NCBI GenBank assembly: GCA_964461295.1 | Contig: CAYWTX010000413.1 | Location: 1-11,087, forward strand | DNA length: 11,087 nt | Reading direction: 5' to 3' | Origin: CAYWTX01 sp964461295 | GTDB lineage: Bacteria; Planctomycetota; Phycisphaerae; SM23-33 | Shown: piece by piece, positions 5,701-11,087 of the stretch | Position numbering within the stretch: position 1 is the first letter of the stretch | Layout of the letters: each line of letters opens with the position of its first letter | Made by a program: the position numbers and the translations under genes | The notes under the pieces: generated by a model | Database searches by the model: none | Told to the model about the DNA's origin: nothing | Seen by the model: only the letters and a program-made list of their open reading frames with translations

Positions 5701-7088
5701 GCTGGACGTTCGAGAACGAAAAGCAGTATCGCGAGGCGTGCCGGTGGTACAACCGTGCGGCCGAGGAGCGGCTGGTGGTGTACAAGCCGGACGCCAACGA
5801 GCCGAAGTTCGATCGCGAGAAGTTCCGCCAGTCGCTGTCGTACGAGACGGCGTACGCGTTGGAGGAGCCGGTGACGGGCGAGTTCCGCCAGGCGGGCCTG
5901 GAAAGCCAGTTCGTGGAGTTCATCCGCCTGACGACGAACATCCCGGTGTCGGTGGACGCGACGGCGACGGGGCTGGCCAAGCCCATCGACCGCCCGCGGT
6001 TCGTCAACGTGCAGGCGTTCGACGTGCTGTGCGGCGTGATCGAGGGCCTGGGGCTTTCGATCCGGGCGGCGAACGCGAACCCGGCGGTGGCCGAGAAGGC
6101 GATGTTCCGCCTGGCGTCGAGCTACCGGCGGGACGAGTTGATGGCGCAGGCCCTGCGGAGCTGCCAGGTGCTGTTGGGGCGGTACCCCGATTCGCCGCGC
6201 GTCGGCGACGTGTACAAGCTGCGGCTGGAGATCTACAAGGGCCTGAAGGACTATCGCAACGTGCTGGCCACGCTGGCGGAGCTGAGGGCCCGCCTGGGCG
6301 GGCAGATCGAGGGGTACAAGATCGACTTCGAGATGGGGTGGGTGTACTTCGATCTGTGTCGCTACAAGGACGCCGTGGCGGCGTTCCAGCGGTCGTTGGC
6401 GGCTGCGCGGGACGGCGGCGAGAAGGTGAAGATCCGCGACGGTCTGGCGCGGACGTTGTTCCGCGACGGGCAGCTCAGGGAGGCGTTGGGGCACTACGAG
6501 GTGCTGTGCAAGGAAGAGCCGGAGGCGCTGCGGCAATTCGTCGCCAACCAGATGGTGTGGTATCTGCGGCTGGTGACGGGCGCGCGGGTGGTGGAGACGA
6601 TGCCGCCGGAGACCCGCGAGCTGGTGGAGGGGTACGAGAAGCTCAGCGACGGCCAGCGGGGCAGGTTGCCGCCTGAGACGCTGACGAAAGTGACGTGGGT
6701 GTACTACCTCAAGGGCCTGCTGTACCTGAAGGCGGGCAAGCCCAGGGAGGCGGCGGAGCACTTTGACGCGGCAGGCAACTCGCCCGACGACTGGCTGGCG
6801 GCGGACTCGCTGTTCCGCCTGGCGGAGTTGCAGATGGGCGACGGCGAACTGAAGAAGGCGAAGGTGACGCTGGAGAACCTGCTGTTCCTGACGAAGTCGC
6901 CGGAAGCGGAGTTGAGGGCGACGTACGCGCTGGGCAAGTGCCTGGAGGCGCTGGGCGAGCCGGCCAGGGCGAGGGCCCGCTTCGAGCAGGTGCTGGCCCG
7001 CTTCCCGGATTCGGCTTACGCGATGAAGCTGGGACAGACGACGACAGGTCCGGCGACGCCGGCGAGCACGCAAGCGAGCGAGAAGTGA
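2745..7088 (+). CDS. exported TPR-repeat protein with three embedded STN/secretin-N0-like segments
   Basis: This 1447-residue protein is of unknown function. The GTG start at 2745 is preferred because AGGGAG lies 7 nt upstream and a signal peptide follows at once (VRALQVSALAWVVCLSAAAWA, likely cut before Gln22). The open frame continues 84 codons further upstream, but those have no export signal or family character. Residues about 30-700 are tetratricopeptide repeats (for example EKFLMLGECYYLEGDYGKA at 61). Three segments then resemble the STN fold of secretins and TonB receptors: about 706-795, 813-912 and 1034-1109. Each has a helix, a T-x-(I/V/L)-P/G-x-x-V type strand, and a second helix followed by a final strand. 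TPRs lie between the second and third segments and after the third (1117-1440, ending AYALGKCLEALGEPARARARFEQVL). It probably acts as a periplasmic scaffold and is first of three exported-protein genes. TPR and export calls are strong; STN is by pattern only. Confidence 0.88.
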   Translation: MRALQVSALAWVVCLSAAAWAQAGSPGSSTAADLMKRKQYADAEKVLLEELKALAPEQSGEKFLMLGECYYLEGDYGKARPYYQKALRHAAEQRGKQIAEYRLACVGYRLGDTADAIQKTAAYAKAYPTDQRTGTLLIFQMKALAARGKTGEAELQAINKVLQANGQLYGPVTKLAADKIYTEWLVAQGRQDEASDRYKAIVLNFRNTLSQHEAQKRPVPRGMEEAHDHAAMQLGILAVKKNQHAEAVKWLENVRYVQELVHKSRLVLAQVAYQQQDVRKAESYLLQKGVRDSVSSGEVRSDMNLLLGLCEKAKSAPNLSKMEEYFREVSPGTDGYFQAQATLGDLYRERGLVDPAIRAYEAAGASRKHEAAALFGVGTICVKDGEEQVLKVKKEERFKKAADAFSRLATKYPASPYLRDASASIDLLLGKGYEVTIPTNDEEKAKRWKETARGAPGTADAVRALANLARLYHKSVMDDKGETYVKAPNYPACVEACDALLDPNVYKAAGLEEEFWKDIRVEALYYRGLSRLASFSPARAKGLVQPVYVRNVSMEAAVADLKAAAKLADPKRQDLVKSVEIALLEAMFKSDKPEYREAAEKRFGELVNNFGTDVRFQKFAMDLADWFRQQGRLAEAAKEYRGIAERGGNLQGDDPLKCLFLAGKLYSQAAYEARDKAGPRRFGIEIAPKGMKAPSVWQTEPALRRKVTIPWPAHARDLSGEDALKLVSRTAKVPLVWGRSGAGEAVASHLSRKRVAFTSLHGTVREFLEQILDPNLHEMAYDIGMTDGVATIAPPAGAEDGGDEPGGSRANRAIEIYDAKRPFERLALLARPYGSWASVHGGKTATMFAVVARVEQVTGLKVLWSEATRKDDLLASEFKQVPGVEAARSLSVGETLSRLVEALSLRLEVVTRDRAAELYDQAKWCFNEIRKTKPKSRFGESSLFQLALNFYRQEDFERMKVVLKEYLKVFDSPSYEYHHEACFWVGWTFENEKQYREACRWYNRAAEERLVVYKPDANEPKFDREKFRQSLSYETAYALEEPVTGEFRQAGLESQFVEFIRLTTNIPVSVDATATGLAKPIDRPRFVNVQAFDVLCGVIEGLGLSIRAANANPAVAEKAMFRLASSYRRDELMAQALRSCQVLLGRYPDSPRVGDVYKLRLEIYKGLKDYRNVLATLAELRARLGGQIEGYKIDFEMGWVYFDLCRYKDAVAAFQRSLAAARDGGEKVKIRDGLARTLFRDGQLREALGHYEVLCKEEPEALRQFVANQMVWYLRLVTGARVVETMPPETRELVEGYEKLSDGQRGRLPPETLTKVTWVYYLKGLLYLKAGKPREAAEHFDAAGNSPDDWLAADSLFRLAELQMGDGELKKAKVTLENLLFLTKSPEAELRATYALGKCLEALGEPARARARFEQVLARFPDSAYAMKLGQTTTGPATPASTQASEK
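4860..5480 (+). other. two consecutive STN-like segments inside the TPR protein
   Basis: Segment 1 (residues about 706-795) opens with KVTIPWPAHARDLSGEDALK and closes with a DGVATIAPP strand. In between is SRTAKVPLVWG, then KRVAFTSLHGTVREFLEQIL. This reads like the STN pattern of helix, (G)lnivv strand, V-x-l-x-l strand, helix and closing strand. Segment 2 (about 813-912) contains VARVEQVTGLKVLWSEATRK and ETLSRLVEALSLRLEVVT. Its middle strand (VEAARSLSV) is less typical. The assignment is from pattern memory, without an alignment. Confidence 0.55.
5844..6071 (+). other. third STN-like segment inside the TPR protein
   Basis: Residues about 1034-1109 contain LESQFVEFIRLTTNIPVSV, then a PIDRPRFVNVQAFDVLCGVI helix region and the closing strand LGLSIRA. 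The helix-strand-strand-helix-strand order matches an STN/N0-type fold. TPR-like helices flank it on both sides, so the module seems inserted between repeats rather than appended at a terminus. Confidence 0.5.
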
Positions 7089-7091
7089 TTG

Positions 7092-7122
7092 GCCGCGGAT
7101 GCGCGGCGCGGGCTTTGCCCGC
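7092..7122 (+). other. two back-to-back GC hairpins between the TPR genes
   Basis: GCCGCG-GATG-CGCGGC (7092-7107) is followed directly by GCGGGC-TTT-GCCCGC (7108-7122). Both have perfect 6-bp stems. They begin 3 bases after the stop codon of the first TPR gene and end 69 bp before the next start. No U-tract follows, so they more likely stabilise the upstream mRNA end or set relative expression than end transcription fully. Confidence 0.5.
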
Positions 7123-7191
7123 AGCCCAAGGCAGCAGGCAGAAGCACCGGTTGCAGCATCATCGGCGCTGCCAGGTTCTTCGGAGAGATCC

Positions 7192-10100
7192 ATGACCAGG
7201 AAGATGGTTTTTCTGATGGCGCTGGCGTTGGCGCTGCCGTGTCCGGCCCCGGCCCAGGACGCGGCTGACAGTCCCGAGCGCCTCCTCAAGCAGGCCGACC
7301 AGCTCGAGAAGGAAGGCAAGACGGCCAAGGCCGTCGACGTCTACCGCGAGTTCCTGGGCAAGCACGCCGGGCATTCGCTGGGCGTCGAGGCCCACTATCG
7401 CCTGGGGAAGGCTCTGGACGCGTTGGGCTACGTCGACGAGGTGGCCGAGCAGCTCGAAGCCGTGATCAACGACAAGAACGTCAAGTATCGCAACCGGCCC
7501 GACGCGTTCTACATGCTCGGCAAGCTGCACGCCGGCGAGAAGAAGTACGACAAGGCCCTGCCGGTGTTCGAGAAGCTTCTGGGCGAGGGGGCCGGGCTGT
7601 ACGAGGACGAAGTTCTCAGCTTGTGCGCCGGGTACTACGCCATCCTGGGCAAGTACGACGACGCGGGCGCCAAGCTCAACCTCCTGAAGCGAAGGAAGGG
7701 CTCGCCGCTGGCGGAGGCGGCCGCCCACAAGCTCGCGGTGTTGTGGCTGAAGGCGGAGAAGCTGGACCTCGCCGTGGATGCGGTGGAGGACCTGGCGAAC
7801 TCCTGGCCGCAGAACCAGGAGGCCCGGGGGCTGATGCTTCAGCTCGCCGACCTGTTCCGCAAGAAGCAGCAGTACGCCAAGGCGATCGCGGCGTGCGAGC
7901 AGGTGCGGAAGCGGTACGCCACCAGCGTGGAGGCCAAGGCCGTCGGGTTCGTGATCGGCCAGTGCTACAAGGACCGCAAGGAGTGGTCCAACGCCGTCGC
8001 GGCGTTCGACGACGTCGCCAGGCACCTGGAGAACCGCCAGAGCGGCCTGGCGGCCGAGGCGATGCTCGAGTCGGCGGAGATCTTCCTCAGCCGCCTGGAG
8101 GACCCCAAGCGGGCGATGGAGCGCTACGAGGAGACGGCGTCGCTGGCCCGGACGGGCAAGGCCGAGCGGAAGGCGCAGATCCTCGAGTTGGCGTACTTCC
8201 GGCTGGGCGAGTACTACTTCTCGCAGAAGAAGTGGAGCATTGCGCTGGAGTACTACGCGTTGATGCGGAAGCTGGACACGAAGATCAACATCCTGCCTCG
8301 GATGCTGAAGTGCCAGACCGAGCTGGAGATGGACCTGGGCGCGTCGCTGCGGAGCGACCAGGACATCGAGTACCTCAAGAAGAAGATCCAGGACAACGCG
8401 GGCACGTTCGCGGCGGCGGAGGGCGAGGTCTTTCTCGTCGACATGAAGCTGAACAAGGCCCTCGAGGGCCGCGGGCCGACGGCGAAGTACGTGGAGGAGT
8501 ACGAGGCGATCCTCGGGCGGTACAGGAAGGAGGTCCTCGGCGAGCAGCACCTGGAGTCGTACGTGTACTCGCGGATCGGTTCGGCCTGGGCGCACGAAGG
8601 CACGAAGGAAGGCCTGGCCAAGGCGCTGACCGCCTGCGAGAGGGGCCTGGCCGTCGATGGCGACACGCCGTACAAGATCGAGCTGCTGGAGAGCGTGGCC
8701 CGCGCGGCCGACCTGCTCGGCGACAAGCACAAGTCGTTCCAGACCTACCAGAAGCTGTTCGAGCTCAGCAGCGGCGACAAGACGGCCAAGACCGGCGTCA
8801 AGGCCGACGAGCAGGAACGGCGGATGGGCGAGTACCTGCGCAGCATGCTCACCCGCGCGGAGAAGACCGAATCGATCGAGCAGGCCATCGCCGTCGCCCG
8901 CGACGTCATCGCGCGGAAGGGCGCGGGTTCGCCGGCCGGGCGACACGCGATGTTCTACATTGGCGAGCTGCTGTACCTGAAGAAGGGCTTTTCGCAGGCG
9001 GCGGCGGCGTACAGGGACTTCATCAAGGCGTACGGTCCGCCGCAGAACGCCGACGGGGACCTGGCGTCGGCGCCGTGGCAGCCCAAGTCGGCCGACGAGG
9101 CCGTGGAGCAGGTGTACGAGGCGTCGGTGCGGATCGCCCATTGCTGGTACATGCAGTCGCACCAGCAGAACATGGTCAAGGCATACGAATGGCTGGCGCG
9201 CAACGTTCCGTACGGCAACAAGTACGTGGCCGAGGCGCAGTACTGGCTGGCCATGGAACTGGTGAAGGGCAAGAAGGGCGAGGAGCCGGAGGCCAAGCGC
9301 AAAGCGGCCGAGCGGCTGTGGACGAAGGTGGTCAACTCCTCCTTCGAGTTCGACGGCAGGACGTTTCGGGAGGGTTTCCACCCGTGGGTGAAGACGCCCG
9401 ACGCGGAGAGGTACGTCAAGTCGGCGATTCTGAAGGCGGGGCAGTTGTACGGCGAGGTGGACGATCACGAGCGGGCGGCGGGGATTTTCAGGAGCTACCT
9501 GGGTCTGTTCCCCGCGCCGCAGGAGTTCCTGAAGACCGGCCGGATGCCGCGCCGCGACGGCAAGGGCGAACCGGTCGACGAGGGCTACGGCATCGCCCGC
9601 TACGCGCTGGGGCTGGAGTACCTCAAGCTGGGCGAGATCCCCAAGTTCGTCGAGTGCTACCGCGTGTACGTCGACGTGATGCGCGAGGACAAGTTCCGCG
9701 TCAGCGGACTGCAACTGCTGGCGTACCACGCCTCGAAGGCGGAGGATTCGGACGCGGCCGTGGAGGCGTTCTCGGTGCTGCTGGACGAGTTCGGCGCCAA
9801 CGAGTTGGACAAGAATGACAGGCCGATCCCCGTGCCGCTGAAGGACCGGCTGTACCAGCGTCGGAGCAGTTGGGACGGCATCCGCCGGGCGCCCCCGCCG
9901 GGGCTGGACCTGGCCGAGGTGCGATTCGCGCTGGGATTCCATTACTTCAAGCGCGAGAACTGGGCGATGGCCGCCAAGTCGCTCCAGGACTTCTTCGATA
10001 ACCCGCAGACCTTCGCGAGCAAACCCCGTCCCAAGGCGCTGTACATGCTCGCCCAGAGCTACGCCAAGGGGCGCGACCACGGGCGCGCCTTGGAGGCGAT

Positions 10101-10656
10101 CGTCCGGCTGGTGAAGGACCATCCCACGTTCGACGCCGTCGAGGAGGCGTACGTGCAGGGCGCCCGCGCCGCCGGCGAGGCGGGCCAGTGGCGCGTGCTG
10201 GACCAACTGTACGCCAGGTTCGTGAAGGACCACCCGCAGTCGACGCATCGGCCGCACATGGACCTGTACGCGGCGCTGTCGACGCTGAGGCAGGGCGACG
10301 CGGAGAAGGGCGTTTCGCTGCTGGCGAGCCTGGCCAGGAGCGACACGTTCCAGGACGTGAAGGCGGACGCGGAGTACTACCTGGCGGTCCACCTGATGAG
10401 TGTGGCGCCGCCGAAGCACAAGGAAGCGTCCGAGCGGCTGGCGGCGAGCCTGTCGGTGTATCCGCGGGAGCGGGCGTGCCTGGCCGCGGCGCAGTGCGCG
10501 CTGGCGATGGGGAGGCTCAGCGAGGCCGAGGCTCTGGCGGAGCGGACGATTCGCGGCTTCCCCGAGGGCGAGCGGAAGGCGATCGACGAAGCGAAGGCGC
10601 TTCTGGCCGACGTGCGGAAGAAGCTCGCGGCGTCGGGGGGAGAGAAGAAGAAGTAA
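7192..10656 (+). CDS. exported TPR-repeat protein of 1154 residues, function unknown
   Basis: The ATG at 7192 is chosen because GGAGAG (7182-7187) precedes it and a clean signal peptide follows (MTRKMVFLMALALALPCPAPA, likely cut before Gln22). An upstream in-frame ATG at 7099 would bury the signal peptide. The mature protein is nearly all tetratricopeptide repeats of the TPR_6/YbgF-BamD style. Clear units include AHYRLGKALDALGYVDEVAEQL (from 67), AFYMLGKLHAGEKKYDKALPVF (105), AYFRLGEYYFSQKKWSIALEYY (334), MFYIGELLYLKKGFSQAAAAY (587), YALGLEYLKLGEIPKFVECY (804), FALGFHYFKRENWAMAAKSL (912) and ALYMLAQSYAKGRDHGRALEAI (949). It ends in a basic GGEKKK tail. No enzymatic domain, membrane helix after the signal, or STN-like segment is visible. 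It lies 103 bp after the first TPR gene and is probably co-transcribed with it. A periplasmic scaffold role is inferred, not shown. Confidence 0.92.
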   Translation: MTRKMVFLMALALALPCPAPAQDAADSPERLLKQADQLEKEGKTAKAVDVYREFLGKHAGHSLGVEAHYRLGKALDALGYVDEVAEQLEAVINDKNVKYRNRPDAFYMLGKLHAGEKKYDKALPVFEKLLGEGAGLYEDEVLSLCAGYYAILGKYDDAGAKLNLLKRRKGSPLAEAAAHKLAVLWLKAEKLDLAVDAVEDLANSWPQNQEARGLMLQLADLFRKKQQYAKAIAACEQVRKRYATSVEAKAVGFVIGQCYKDRKEWSNAVAAFDDVARHLENRQSGLAAEAMLESAEIFLSRLEDPKRAMERYEETASLARTGKAERKAQILELAYFRLGEYYFSQKKWSIALEYYALMRKLDTKINILPRMLKCQTELEMDLGASLRSDQDIEYLKKKIQDNAGTFAAAEGEVFLVDMKLNKALEGRGPTAKYVEEYEAILGRYRKEVLGEQHLESYVYSRIGSAWAHEGTKEGLAKALTACERGLAVDGDTPYKIELLESVARAADLLGDKHKSFQTYQKLFELSSGDKTAKTGVKADEQERRMGEYLRSMLTRAEKTESIEQAIAVARDVIARKGAGSPAGRHAMFYIGELLYLKKGFSQAAAAYRDFIKAYGPPQNADGDLASAPWQPKSADEAVEQVYEASVRIAHCWYMQSHQQNMVKAYEWLARNVPYGNKYVAEAQYWLAMELVKGKKGEEPEAKRKAAERLWTKVVNSSFEFDGRTFREGFHPWVKTPDAERYVKSAILKAGQLYGEVDDHERAAGIFRSYLGLFPAPQEFLKTGRMPRRDGKGEPVDEGYGIARYALGLEYLKLGEIPKFVECYRVYVDVMREDKFRVSGLQLLAYHASKAEDSDAAVEAFSVLLDEFGANELDKNDRPIPVPLKDRLYQRRSSWDGIRRAPPPGLDLAEVRFALGFHYFKRENWAMAAKSLQDFFDNPQTFASKPRPKALYMLAQSYAKGRDHGRALEAIVRLVKDHPTFDAVEEAYVQGARAAGEAGQWRVLDQLYARFVKDHPQSTHRPHMDLYAALSTLRQGDAEKGVSLLASLARSDTFQDVKADAEYYLAVHLMSVAPPKHKEASERLAASLSVYPRERACLAAAQCALAMGRLSEAEALAERTIRGFPEGERKAIDEAKALLADVRKKLAASGGEKKK

Positions 10657-10764
10657 CCGCAAAGGACGCAAAGAGCGCAGAGAGGAAAACACAGGTCCGC
10701 AGATTGCGCAGCGTACGCGGATTTCCTGCACCGGGAACCTTCGCGTCCTCTGCGTTCTTTGCGG
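10657..10764. repeat. inverted CGCAAAG/CGCAGAG-type intergenic repeat element
   Basis: The left arm (10657-10682) and the reverse complement of the right arm (10739-10764) agree at 20 of 26 positions, both starting CCGCAAAG. The left arm has a 9-nt period: CGCAAAGGA, CGCAAAGAG, then CGCAGAGAG. The interior carries a related run (CCGCAGATTGCGCAG then ACGCGGATT, about 10697-10722). Elements of this style recur in intergenic DNA of many environmental bacteria; that is from memory, not a search. It starts right after the stop codon of the second TPR gene and ends 34 bp before the next start codon, so it fills nearly the whole spacer. Confidence 0.65.
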
Positions 10765-10798
10765 TTGGAAGAGGAAACCTAACTCGAAGGAGATCTGC

Positions 10799-11087
10799 AT
10801 GATGCGATGGTGTCTAGCGGCGATGGCGGGGCTTCTGTTCGCGGGCGCGGCGTTGGGGGCCGGGCCGGACGCCAACACCAGCAGTCTGGAGGCGATCCTC
10901 AGCGGCAAGGATGAAACGCAGAAGACGGAGATGGAGGGCGTCGAGCAGGGCGACATGAGGGAGTTCGGCGTCAACACCGACGACGACATCACCGCGTTGA
11001 ACACCGGCGACATCTACAAGAGCAACGGGACGTTCTTCAAAGTCACCGGCCTTAAGTCCAAGGGCAAGGACGGCGGCAAGTTCGTCA
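10799..11087 (+). CDS. exported small protein of unknown function (partial, truncated at window end)
   Basis: Ninety-six codons are visible before the window ends. AAGGAG (10787-10792) lies 6 nt upstream of two adjacent in-frame ATGs at 10799 and 10802; the first is annotated. The product starts with a signal peptide, MMRWCLAAMAGLLFAGAALG, cut near residues 20-21. It continues as a polar, acidic region (SLEAILSGKDETQKTEMEGVEQ) and then DDITALNTGDIYKSNGTFFKVTGL, which looks like a beta-rich start. I do not recognise the family. The position downstream of two exported TPR genes, with a strong ribosome binding site, suggests the same operon and compartment. The intergenic repeat between them may modulate its level. 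The ATG pair, ribosome binding site and signal peptide make the gene itself secure. Confidence 0.85.
   Translation, partial: MMRWCLAAMAGLLFAGAALGAGPDANTSSLEAILSGKDETQKTEMEGVEQGDMREFGVNTDDDITALNTGDIYKSNGTFFKVTGLKSKGKDGGKFV

Noticed and set aside
4085..6676. Plus-strand open frame of 863 codons in another frame inside the first TPR gene.
   Set aside because: It is Gly/Arg/Ala-rich low-complexity translation without family features; it is an out-of-frame shadow of the TPR gene.
2634..7328. Very long minus-strand open frame opposite the first TPR gene (1564 codons).
   Set aside because: Its translation is dominated by Arg, Leu, Gln and His with no domain, signal peptide or repeat logic. It is the antisense shadow expected from GC-rich codons of the plus-strand gene, which has TPRs, a signal peptide and a ribosome binding site.
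7159..11013. Very long minus-strand open frame opposite the second TPR gene (1284 codons).
   Set aside because: It has the same Arg/Leu/Gln/His-rich shadow composition, and it runs across the intergenic repeat and the next gene's signal peptide. The plus-strand genes explain the region fully.

Overview
This GC-rich window looks like bacterial chromosome. My best guess for its source is Planctomycetota (Phycisphaerae-like) or a related environmental lineage. The clues are very large exported TPR proteins, an actinobacterial/archaeal-sized inositol-phosphate synthase, and intergenic elements of the CCGCAAAG...CGCAGAG kind. This is an inference from gene style; no phylogenetic marker was aligned. 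There are no rRNA or tRNA genes, CRISPR arrays or transposases that I can see.

The left third (1-2466) is on the minus strand. It holds, in transcription order, rpsT (ribosomal protein S20, GTG start), a TlyA/FtsJ-type RNA 2'-O-methyltransferase that lacks the usual S4 domain, and ino1 (myo-inositol-1-phosphate synthase), whose last few codons run off the window at base 1. rpsT and ino1 each have a good sigma70-like promoter. Hairpins follow rpsT and the methyltransferase. The spacers around the methyltransferase carry inverted copies of a 23-bp repeat.

The right two thirds (2745-11087) is on the plus strand, divergent from rpsT. It holds three consecutive genes for exported proteins: a 1447-residue TPR protein with three embedded segments resembling STN/secretin N0 domains, a 1154-residue TPR protein, and the start of a small signal-peptide protein cut by the window end. 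All three have Shine-Dalgarno sequences and N-terminal signal peptides. The spacers are 103 and 142 bp and contain, respectively, tandem GC hairpins and a large imperfect inverted repeat built on a 9-nt period.

The left genes are housekeeping (translation, rRNA modification, inositol synthesis). The right genes look like one envelope or periplasmic system of unknown function. In it, long TPR scaffolds and STN-like modules may contact a secretin, TonB/ExbBD-type or other outer-membrane machine encoded beyond the right edge. That system is the most likely undescribed content here.
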